DNA from: Aphelocoma coerulescens
Lineage: Eukaryota; Chordata; Aves; Passeriformes; Corvidae
Length of the DNA stretch: 64,000 bases
NCBI RefSeq assembly: GCF_041296385.1
Contig: NW_027184078.1
Coordinates: 496,001-560,000, forward strand
Direction: 5' to 3'
The position numbers and the translations under genes are program-made. Positions 54,719-64,000 of the stretch are shown here, piece by piece (within the stretch, counting starts at the first letter, position 1; each line of letters starts with the position of its first letter). The notes under the pieces were generated by a model, which was not told the origin of the DNA, did not search any database, and was given only the letters and a program-made list of their open reading frames with translations.

Positions 54719-55849
54719 ACAGTGAGAAACTCTTCAATGTGTGCAAAGTCACAGTTACAGGAGAGCAAGTGGGAAAAGTCACCAGTCAAATCCAGAACCC
54801 TCTGCTGCAGGTGGAGAAGAAAACTACTGTGCTCCTCTCAGGTGAGTCCCATCATCCTGAGAAGTCTTTGCTGGAGGTTCACCGTCTCAGGAGCCCTGTG
54901 AGGCCCTTCCCAGTGCCAGGGAAGGCGACAGCTCTCCAGTCCAGCCAGACCCATCCCAGAGCATCACGGCGCACTGAAGGCAGGACAGGCTGCAGTGAGA
55001 AATGAGCAGGGTCCCTCCTGCCCCACAGGCTGTGCACATCCCAAGGGAAGGCAGGCTCTGCCCACCCATGGAGGACTGGGACTATTTCTGCATTCATTTC
55101 CACAGAAACTTGTCGGAAGCCAGAGGTCGGAAGCCGTGGCGGGACGGGGAGCTTGGATCCCCGGCGGGGGGAGAAGAACAGACACCAGCCAATATGGTTG
55201 AAAAATACACTCCCATTTATTAGCAGTCTAAAGGCACTTAAATAGTATACCAGCTTGTTAGCTCCTAAGTAGCTTACTTATCAGGACATATTTCTATTTC
55301 TACACAATCAGACTACATTGGCAGTTTTCCACAGTCTTGTTATGTTCAAAAGAATCTTGCCCTTGCCTCCCTTATACTCCTGGATATCACACCTGCAAGT
55401 ACGTTACTCCCTGAAATTTCTCAGGCTGAAACTGTTTTGCTTTTCACAGAGACTTTCCCACGGAAAGTGTCTCATACACACAGGCCCAAAAACCTCCAGC
55501 TCAGTAGCTTGCACAGCTCCTTTATTGATCCCAATAAATCCATTCTCCAACAAATTCCCCATTTTTTCTTTTGTGCAAGCAAAGCTGGAGGGATCACAGA
55601 TGTAGACTTTATATATTGTCTATTGCAAGCATCGGGAGGCAAGGTGAACACACTGCCAGTTCTACAGTAATCAAATACTATACAAATAAAACTAGTTATA
55701 ATTTTAAACTTAACAACTTTAACTATCCCTCTAAGTTGAGACCGTCTTTTTCTATAATTATGTAGTTAATTGATGTAACTTACTTATCTATTAGTGAAAA
55801 TGGGAAAAAATGATTAAAAAGACTTAAACAGCATAAACCTCTAAACCTT

Positions 55850-56230
55850 TCACAGTCGTGGCTGCGGCTAATAGCAGAAGATCAATAGCTACTTAACTTT
55901 ATATTATTACATGTCTAACATTAATAACACACACTTAACTTATTAAGCACTTGCAAGGCTATATTAAACTTAATGGCTACGTAGCTTTGACATCACTTAA
56001 ACTCTACACAACTTAACTTAGCAGAACTTAAAATTAACTTTACTTAAACTTAACTTTGCTTAAACTTAACACGAATTAACCTTAACACTACCTAAACGTT
56101 ATGCAACTTAACCTTATCACTTAAATTCTACAGAACTTTAAACTTAACAGAACTTAAAATTAAAGAACTTAACTTTAACAGAAATTAACCTTAACATCAC
56201 GTAAACTTAACAGAACTTAAATGTACTCTT
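55850..56230. repeat. CTTAA/TTAAC-rich degenerate repeat inside the provirus
   Basis: The motif ACTTAA or AACTTAAC recurs dozens of times over about 380 bases, with irregular 8-20 base spacing, where env would be expected. No protein is encoded. Confidence 0.75.
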
Positions 56231-56940
56231 ATTTCAAGACATTACTTCTGAGTTTGGTGTTATACTCAAAAACTTTTTGCAATATACCCAAAAATTCATG
56301 CAATTATTTCTCTTAGTTTTGTCTTTGGAAGGAGTTCCCCGACATCCACCACCAGTCACTAGCAACCACCTAGGGCAGCTGTTATTATCGCCCCAGAGTC
56401 TCACTATTTCTCCTGCTATGGAGAGTGGTGGATCTGGCAAGTCGTCAGCTCCTTCACTCAGCCACGTCTCAGCCTCTCTCAAGGCTCCTCAGGACAGGTC
56501 TCAAAGTCCCAGCTGTTATGGCAGTGGCATCACGTTCCTCAGGAGCTGATGCTGACTGTGCTTTCTTGTTTTGGGGTCCTGTAGCATGGCACCACTTTGC
56601 TGGGCATCTCTCTGGTCAGTGATGTAGTGATGACTTGTCTCTGTTGTTGCAGGACATTCTGCAGTGTTGCAGTCCACGTTCGTTCCCAGAGCAGGAACTG
56701 TGAAGGGGTTAGCAACGACTGTGCGATGCTGATGTAATGCTTTTGAACACAGGACATCTGCTGTAAAGACAGACTGAAAAATGCTTAGTATAGATAAGTT
56801 AGCAAGCTTTTTGATGACTTTTTGCATTACTTGTTGGTACTTCTCTTTCATTTGGGGCTGTTTTCGGGTCGCCCTGGCCGGCTTTGGCATTGCAGGCGAC
56901 GAAACTGTAAAAGCCGCGCTGCTGCCGGCTGTCCCGCAGC

Positions 56941-57549
56941 TCAGCGCAGGGGACTCACCCTCCGCCGCTTTTGGCCGGGCTGCTGCTTTCGGCCGGGCAC
57001 CGGGGCTGCCGGTGTCTCTCTGGCCCGCCCGCGCCCCGCCCCTGGGTCTGGTGTCTGCGCTTCCTCTCTCGCGGCCATTTCTCCTCCGGCCGTCGGAGAG
57101 TTAACATCCGGCTCTGCCGGGTTTAGTAACTCTCGCAATGAGCTAACGCGCGCTGCCGTGGTTTTAATGATTTTTCTCGCGGCCAGCCCGAAGGACCGCG
57201 CTACCCCGGACTCCGCCGCGGTCTCTGGCCGCCGCTCTGTAAGTCCCGCGTCTGATACTTTCGCGGAGCTACTAAAGCCCGCGCTGCCGCGCTCTACAGT
57301 CTCTATGGCAACCGCGGCAACTGTCTCTCCTGATTTTACTTCTGAGAAAGTACTAATTACTGCTCTCCAGGTGGATTTGGGAGCTCTTGTTTCTGTAGCT
57401 TTCATTTTAAACGATCTTGGATTAACTAGTTCCTTATAAAGGTTTATCTCCTTAATTCCCTGCTTTTCTAAAAAGCGTAAAAACACATTAAAGGCTGCCT
57501 GAGTTTCCATGACCGCGTCCACAAACCCGCGACTCAGCGCGAAACACAA
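56941..57549 (-). pseudogene. gag-like open frame of the provirus
   Basis: About 200 codons are open in the position of gag, 3' of a CG-rich leader. The start (after METQAAF) looks like a small helical matrix-type domain, followed by a low-complexity Ala/Arg/Pro-rich part. I recognise no capsid or zinc-knuckle motif. The assignment rests mainly on position. Confidence 0.45.
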
Positions 57550-57730
57550 AGCGCATAAACTATACCCGCGGATAAAACCGCGAACCCGCGTCCAGCGCGA
57601 GCCGTACCCGCGGTCAGCGCGAACCCGCGCCTCAGCGCGGAAAACAAAACCGCGGACGAACCGCGAACCGCAAACCGCGAACTAAAAACCGAAAAACCCG
57701 CGGACTACTCTGATACCACCCGCGCCTCCG
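57530..57730. repeat. CGCG-rich degenerate repeat in the provirus leader
   Basis: Units such as ACCCGCG, AACCGCGAAC and CAGCGCG recur about twenty times in 200 bases. CpG density is far above the rest of the window. Confidence 0.8.
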
Positions 57731-58679
57731 CGCGCCCCAAGTATCAGGGTACTGCAGCGTCCATGCAAGCCTTTAGCAGCCAAGCGGCGAACCACCGATG
57801 TTAAGGTGGCCCAGGCTAGAGGTTGGCCACCCCTCCACGCCCGCCGCCGCTGCCCCGGCACCGCATTAGGCTCCCGCCAGGGCAACGGGAATAAAATACC
57901 AGTCCCAGTCCAAAGTCCCGTACTCCGCGTTCCAAGTTCCGAAGTCGCTGTCCCAAGTTCGATGTTCCGAGTTCGGTGTGCCGTGTTCGGGCGCCAAATG
58001 TCGGAAGCCAGAGGTCGGAAGCCGCGGCGGGACGGGGAGCTCGGATCCCCGGCGGGGGGAGAAGAACAGACACCAGCCAATATGGTTGAAAAATACACTC
58101 CCATTTATTAGCAGTCTAGAGGCACTTAAATAGTATACCAGCTTGTTAGCTCCTAAGTGGCTTACTTATCAGGACATATTTCTATTTCTACACAATCAGA
58201 CTACATTGGCAGTCTTCCACAGTCTTGTTATGTTCAAAAGAATCTTGCCCTTGCCTCCCTTATACTCCTAGATATTACACCTGCAAGTACGTTACTCCCT
58301 GAAATTTCTCAGGCTGAAACTGTTTTGCTTTTCACAGAGACTTTCCCACGGAAAGTGTCTCATACACACAGGCCCAAAAACCTCCAGCTCAATAGCTTGC
58401 ACAGCTCTTTTATTGATCCCAATAAATCCATTCTCCAACAGAAACTCTTTGAGCAGGTGCTTAAGTTTGGGGGTAAAATTGAACATTGCCAGATGACACT
58501 CAGATAATTTTTTTCAAAGATTCTGTTTTTCCAGGTGCATCTCAGTGGGTCTCTGCTTCCTGGATACAACTCCCTTTATTCCTTCTCACATTGGCTGCTG
58601 GTGCTGTTCTTGTATTTCGAGGTAAGGGCTCTTGGTTCATAGGACCTCATGTTTTCAGAAGAAAGGCCATGGGAGGTCA

Positions 58680-61600
58680 ATCCTTGTGACAAATTTCTCT
58701 GCAGAACCTGCTCTGGCAGAGGCTGTTCCTCATGCTTGGTAGAGGAACGCTCTACACAAAGGTCAGGTGAGGTGGCTGAGGGCTTTACACATCACTTTTG
58801 GGTTTCTGTTTCACTCTTTGACTGTAAGGGAGCGTTTCTCAGCTCCTTGTTAGACTAGTCTAACAGGTAGGATGAAACACCAAGGGAAGTCTTGCTCTGG
58901 CCCACAGAAGTAGCAGACCTTCCTCACTCTGAGTTCTCGTCAGGTAGAAGTTTCCCATGTGCTCATCGGTTATCCAGAGGCAAAAGGGAGGTGCCTCCAC
59001 ACACAGCTGAGAGCTTGGGTGGACCATGGTACCCAGAGGCAAGAGGAGGAAGGAGGATGGGATTGGGGGACTTGTCCTGGGGGGAATTAGAAGCGTCCCT
59101 TCCTCTGCCTCCATTGCTCTCATCCTCCCCCAAGCCTCCAGTGGAGCTCGTTCATCACAGCTGGACTTTTTTCCCTGAACTGCCAGTGGTGCCTCCCACC
59201 TTGGCAAGGGCCTCTCCAGAGATCTCTGCCTCTGCAGCCATGGCTGGGGACAGGTCCCCTTTCCCCAGTCCAGTGCCAGCTGTTCCAGCTCTGTGGTGTC
59301 TGAGGGCACAGCCATGCTCAGCCCTTTCTGGTGGGCTTTTGTGGACATGGTTTTCCTTCCTGGATGGGAGCTGGAGCAGGGCTCTGCCAAGCCTGGAGAA
59401 CCTGTGGCAGAGTGTCATGGCCAAGGGCCCAAACCAGCCCCAGGAAACCATTGCTGAGCCTTCCCTAACAGCTCTCCTGAGCTCACACCACTCACAGCTT
59501 CTGAGATCTGTGCATGGAGCTTCATCTGGATCTGGAGAGGTCCCCAAGGGCTGACAAATGCCCAGGGAAGGACCACCATAAGCACACAGGGGAAGGAAGA
59601 AGTGCAGCTGACGAAGCCATGGCAGATGGGGCTGTGGCAGACACCTCTGGGCATTGGCAGAGCCCACCTGACCAGGCTGTGTTGGTGACCTTGGCAGAGA
59701 CTCCTGGTGGCATTTGGACTGTTCTTATACCAGGTTCAGACTGGAGTATCTCTCACCTGGCTGTGGGGTTCCTCTCTGCAGCACCACTGGGAGATACAAA
59801 CCTGACCTCTCTGGTGCCAGGAGTGTTCAGCACCCGTTTGGTTGAAGCCCTGAGCCCTCAGCTTGGTCCTCAGAGCAGACCCTGCTCTCAGCAGGAGATC
59901 CCACTACACACCTCCTGTGCTCCTTCCCACCCTGAGCAGCTCTGCCATGTGCTGACAGAGGCAAAACCAAAGTCCTAAGTCAAGCCTGAAGAACCAAATT
60001 GACTTGTTAAGGAATTTCCAGGCACAAAAAAAATGCTGTTCAGGGGAGGTTTTGGGAGGAGAAGGGCAGGAGCAGAACAATCCCTGTGTGGGGTCGCAGG
60101 AAGGGAAGGGGCCGAGTGAGGCCCGAGCAACCTCCCTGTGAAAGCCCATGTGGTGCTGCAGAGCCCTGGGGTGTGATTGTCACTGCAGAGAGAAGCGAGG
60201 CCAGTTGAGGTCTCTGCCCCCAGCACGTTACCTGCAGAACCCCTTCCAGTGCATGGAAGGATGCCTGGCCTTCGGGTTAGTGTGACTTTGGCCTGAAGGA
60301 TGTCCCTTTTTGAGGAGAGATACATCTTCCTAGAGCAGAGGGTATTCCATGCATTTGTAAAGGAAAGCTTTCAAAGGCACAGTCCCTCAATTCTGGGGCT
60401 CCTTTTCCTTTCTCTGACCTCTAAAGGAGGAATCTGATCCTCATGTCATGCTACATGGCAGGGGGAGAGTCTGTGGGAGCTTCTGTTATTTCCTATGGAA
60501 AGCAGCTGACAATGTGAAGGTCACAGCCATGCTCAGCCCTTTCTGGGGTGCCTTTGTGGACTTGTTTTTCCTTCCTGGTTGGGAGCTGGAGAAGGACCCT
60601 GTGATGCCTGGAGAACCTGTGGAAGACTCTGATGGCCAAGGGCCCAAACCAGCATCATGAAACCATAGGTCAGGATAAAGTTTGAAAGACTGGAGGAGAC
60701 TGCTGGCTCAAAACATTTTGGATGCATGTGTGGGAGAAGGGGAAGGTCGGGCCTTGCTTTTGGTGAGGAATTGCCCTGCTACCCACACCCTAACCCCCAG
60801 GGCCTTTAGTCCAGCTCTCCAGTGGCTGCCGATCCCTGGCACACCAGAGGTGATCTTTCACTGGCCACCCTGGAGCCCCTAACCCATCTCCAGAGTGGCT
60901 ACCAGACCAGAAGTCCCACCTGGGGAAGGGCCCAATGTGGAAACCATGTTTTTACTAGAAAATGGACATATTGTGAACCAGCCATAAGATAGAAAATCCA
61001 GAGCACATAAGCCAGAAGGACTTAAGCACGTACACAGGGGAAAAAGTCCATGGGAAGGTTGTGAGAAAGGAACAAGCAGCATTGGGGAGGACGTGAACAA
61101 GGAACCAGCAAATGAAGAAAAGGATAAGAAAAGGCAAACTGAAGGACAGTTGTGATAAACACAGTGGACGATGTGATACACATACAAGAGCCAATCATAA
61201 AGCATAAAGCAGCTTGTGAAAATAGGCCTTACCAATAATAATTATGCACGATCGCGTGTAGGGAAAGCAAGAACTGTGTATTAGGGACAGTAGTTCATCA
61301 ATAAAATGACTTCAGCCTGATTCACACTGGAGCGTGTAGAGTCCATTGTTTCTCTCCACAGCCCAGGAAAACCAAAACATACTTAAACCAGGATACAAGG
61401 AAAGCACATGGCTTGACTCTACCTCATCCTGGATTTTGTATCAATGGAGACACTGCTGGAACTCAGGAGTAGAAGCAACATTCATTCTTTTCTAAATCTT
61501 CTCTCTTTCTCTTTCTCCTCCTTTTTCTAGCTCCATCTTCTTGGAGTTTTGAGTAACTTAAAATTGAATGGGCTTGGAGTTTGCTAAGTTGAATGGGCTA

Positions 61601-61900
61601 AGGTAGTGCTTTGTGAAATGTTTTCTGTTGATTGAATGCTGCTCTAAACTTTTGCTAAAGTCCTCTGATTTATTGAAGTTGCCAGTAAAGTTTTGTTGTT
61701 TTGACTTTGTGAGAGTATCTTGTCACTATTTCGCCCATGTGGCTAATTCAGAGTTCATAAAAAAAATGTAAGAGGCTCCTCGAGCATGTTTGTGGGGCCT
61801 TACACAAGGCAGGACTGACCCTTCTCCAAAAGCTGTACTGACCTCCTACCACTTGCCTCTCTTGAGCCCTGCACATTCAGCCTCATCTCTGCTTGTGTCT
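58680..61900. other. copy B intron and inserted sequence, no gene
   Basis: Bases 59030-59430 match gene 2 intron 37500-37130; 60510-60660 repeats part of 59280-59450. An LTR-like tail with AATAAA near 61301 and a 'ttcacactggag' end is present around 61230-61330. Open frames on both strands (58860-59390, 58892-59554) follow the duplicated intron and are not genes. Confidence 0.4.
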
Positions 61901-61901
61901 G

Positions 61902-62130
61902 TGTTGTGGTTTAGGAATGGAACTTCCCAATTCACTGCCCCCAGCAAGACTGTCCCAAATCACACATCACTCTCTTACTTCCACTTCCTCTACCTCTTCC
62001 TGCTGCAGCGGGATGGAGTTGAGAATTGGAGGCACAAAAGAAGATCGTGGGTTGAGATAAGAACAATTTACTGGAAACAGCAATGAGATAAGAAAACAAA
62101 GAGTAAGAGCAACAGTGTTAATAGCAAAAG
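61902..62130 (-). mobile_element. ERVL-like LTR fragment, inverted copy of 36770-36998
   Basis: Plus-strand TGTTGTGGTTTAGG is the LTR end; the sequence follows the gene 2 LTR up to about 62130, where the minisatellite begins. Confidence 0.7.
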
Positions 62131-62154
62131 GTATAAGACCATCCTCAGATCCAG

Positions 62155-63260
62155 TTGCCAAGGTTGGAAGCTCTAGCAACCATCATTAAAACTCGCTGGT
62201 ATGAACTATCTCTATGGACACTTGCACTGAAACCCATCAATACGGTCAGGTGCTATAGAAACCAACATAAAACCTGTTGCAAAGGACGCTTGTCCTGGAC
62301 ATTTGCACTGAGACACATTGCTGCATTAACAGCTGCCATGGCAACAAGCACTTGACCTGTTGTGATGGTGGGTTGCCGTGGCAATCTGTATTAAGGCCTG
62401 TGGCTGGGGACTGTCGTCATGGATACCGGAACCATTGCTAGTCGGTTGCCATGATAATCATCAGTAAACCCCTGAATGGAGAGAGATAAGATAGAACTGA
62501 GCTGTGAGCTGTGGGACGTGCCTGCAGAGGCACATGGCAGCACAGAGAAGCTTGTCTCCACTGGACCCTGGGGGGAGGTGTCACACGGCAGACCCCTATG
62601 GAGAGGTGAACAGCGAGTGATCATCCCACAGAAGGATATTTGGAAAGTGTGTTGCTGATGTGGCAACACAGGATAGGTCACATAGTGAGAACTGCCGTAT
62701 AAGGAAATACTGTGCCTTGATAAAGTGTATACAACCAGCTCATTTCTTTGAATAAAAAATTCTGATTCCCTACTGGTCTGGGTCCATGCTTCAACCACCG
62801 ACACCACTGCTGCTAAGGAGTGTTGCTACACTCATTTGCACTGATACAGTTTTCTGTCAACAGGTGCCAGTAACAATGAGCATAAGTTCCCATTGTCGGG
62901 ATCAGTTGCCATGAAAACCTCCATGAAGACCCATTGTTATGGCTAGCTGCCCTGTCACCTATTTCAAGTGCTGTTGGTAAGGCTGGTTGCCATGACAACC
63001 ATCAGAACCCCCCATTGCTAGTGTTGGGTGCCATGACAACCTGCATGGAGACCCATTGCTGTGGTCATCTTCTATGGCCTCTATAAAGCCCATTCCTAGG
63101 GACCATGCCATGGACACTTACGTGAGTCAGTTGCCATGTAAACCACCCTAAAGTCCTGTTGACATGTTGGTTGCCATGACAACCATCATAAGGACCCCCC
63201 CCCCGCTAGACTCAGGTGCCACTGCAACCATCCAAAGGTCCCATTGCTAAGGATGATTGC
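62155..63260. repeat. 41-bp minisatellite with X-box-like palindrome
   Basis: Units recur at about 62248, 62290, 62332, 62371, 62411 and 62444, then 62821, 62862, 62903, 62944, 62985, 63026, 63067, 63128, 63169 and 63213, mostly 41-42 bases apart. The best units read GGTTGCCATGACAACCATCA then 'aggacccattgcta'. The core GTTGCCATGRCAAC is an imperfect palindrome equal to the RFX X-box consensus. A solo LTR splits the array. Confidence 0.85.
62473..62803 (+). mobile_element. solo LTR inside the minisatellite
   Basis: Starts TGAATGGAGAG and ends CACCGACA (331 bp). AATAAA at 62750-62755 follows a GTATACAA element near 62725. The flanks CCCC and CCAC are only similar, so the target duplication is tentative. 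Confidence 0.65.
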
Positions 63261-63264
63261 TTAC

Positions 63265-64000
63265 CTTGTCCAAAAGACATGTAGTGCCAGTATTTCAGAA
63301 GGCCACCTCTGAGAAGCGGAAACCACTTTTTCAGGAGACCATCTTCCAAAGATGGATACGGACTCCAAAATTTTACGAACTGAGGGAATGCTTCCACAAC
63401 AAATGTGCCAGGACAGAAAGTTGCTGCCACCCTTGACTTCCACCAGGCAGCTTCTTCTCTGCACCCCCAACACTGGGGCTACACGCTTTTCTTCCCATGA
63501 AAAAGCATTGCCATTCTCGTTCTGGAACTTACCAAGTGAAAGTCGCTTACCACCTCCACTATTGCATACATCCAACAATTGCTCCTACACAGAAGGGGCC
63601 AGGAGAGAAATGTCTTGCTGGACTATTCCTCCCCATGGTACCTTAACATCTGCTCCAGCAACACTGGCACTTTGTCCTTTGCTTCCCAAGGAAAGGCACT
63701 CCAACTCCCTTGGCCTTGCTTTGCCTTGCCTTCAGTACCTTGCCTAGTTTTTCCTAACCTACCCTTGCTTTGTTTCCTTTCATCTGCCTTGCCTTGCACT
63801 ACCTACAACTTGCTGTCTTTGCTTTGCCCTGCCTACCACTCTTGACCTTGCCTTCCATGCAGGCAAGGCGCTGCAAACCAAGTGCAGGCAATTGTGGGCA
63901 AGTCAAGGGAGAGGTAGGCAAGGCCAGAGCAGTGAGGCAAAATAGCTTGAGGCTGGTAGAGACATTAAGACCCCTTTCAGACATTAACACCCATAATTTC
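63265..64000. repeat. no gene; CCTTG-rich degenerate repeat at 63700-63930
   Basis: CTTGCCTTGC-like pentamer repeats run through 63700-63860, then the complement (GCAAGG, GGCAAGTC) continues to 63930, giving a loose inverted repeat around 63855. No coding region was recognised. Confidence 0.4.

Larger units (their letters stand above)
55111..58440 (-). mobile_element. short, probably non-autonomous ERV provirus with both LTRs
   Basis: Two 442-bp LTRs (55111-55552 and 57999-58440) flank 2.45 kb. GAAACT lies on both outer sides (55105-55110 and 58441-58446). On the minus strand the 5' LTR is the right-hand one; next to it the primer-binding site TGGCGCCCGAACA (57984-57996) suits a lysine tRNA primer, and a purine tract with GGGG precedes the left LTR near 55553-55570. 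The LTRs differ at nine positions by my count (about 2%). No pol or env was recognised; one gag-like frame exists. The family also left the solo LTR at 19064-19495. Confidence 0.92.
54340..59430 (+). pseudogene. butyrophilin-like gene fragment (copy B) split by a provirus
   Basis: Inverted partner of gene 2. It keeps intron sequence (54340-54660), the 3' part of the IgC exon (54720-54841: [20 protein letters not shown], with the second Cys changed to Ser, and CTCTCAG|GTGAGT), the IgC-TM intron holding a provirus, the transmembrane exon (58534-58620, GT donor kept) and following intron. Its IgC 5' half is missing and replaced by a CR1 tail (54679-54718). No signal peptide or IgV exon was found, so it cannot be a functional gene. 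Confidence 0.8.

Noticed and set aside
57979..57996. tRNA gene fragment
   Set aside because: The lysine-tRNA-like 3' end sequence is a retroviral primer-binding site next to an LTR, without tRNA arms.
58860..59554. Overlapping open frames on both strands
   Set aside because: They follow duplicated intron sequence shared with 37130-37500, where the frames are not preserved as a protein.
62155..63260. CRISPR-like repeat array
   Set aside because: Repeats are degenerate and continuous without unique spacers, and the genome is avian; it is a minisatellite.

Overview
The window is avian nuclear DNA, most likely passerine, from a butyrophilin/B30.2 multigene region of the kind linked to the bird MHC. 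The evidence is abundant CR1 LINE fragments, dense LTR insertions of several endogenous retrovirus (ERV) families, and B30.2 (PRY-SPRY) exons joined to small phase-1 exons. The species is not stated and MHC linkage is inferred.

Layout. At 0-2.2 kb are the last two exons of a plus-strand B30.2 gene (gene 1): a 27-nt exon, the B30.2 exon and a poly(A) signal. From 2.2 to 20.9 kb there is mostly retroelement debris: ERV pol/env remnants on the minus strand (7.9-9.9 kb) and pol on the plus strand (16.2-17.4 kb), several LTRs, CR1 pieces, and a decayed exon resembling a CALHM channel first exon (10.1-10.5 kb). From 40.74 down to 21.11 kb a minus-strand butyrophilin-like gene (gene 2) can be traced: signal peptide, IgV, IgC, transmembrane segment, eight tandem coiled-coil exons of 51-56 codons, a 27-nt exon and B30.2. 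All joints are phase 1. The eight coiled-coil exons, the transmembrane exon and B30.2 are open, but IgV carries a one-base frameshift and IgC an in-frame TAG. Gene 1 and gene 2 lie tail to tail.

From 36.8 to 39.7 kb the 5' half of gene 2 is repeated in inverted orientation at 54.3-62.1 kb (copy B). Copy B is a fragment; a 3.33-kb provirus with intact 6-bp target duplications sits in its IgC-TM intron, and the matching intron of gene 2 keeps the empty site. Between the two copies lie two CR1 elements, one broken by two LTRs of one family in opposite orientations. Copy B ends in a 41-bp minisatellite whose units carry an RFX X-box-like palindrome.

No bacterial features, CRISPR arrays, rRNA or convincing tRNA genes were seen. 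The most unusual points are the expanded coiled-coil exon array with a broken ectodomain, the near-identical intron between strongly diverged exons in genes 1 and 2, the empty-site/provirus pair, and the X-box minisatellite. All reading was by eye; identities are estimates.
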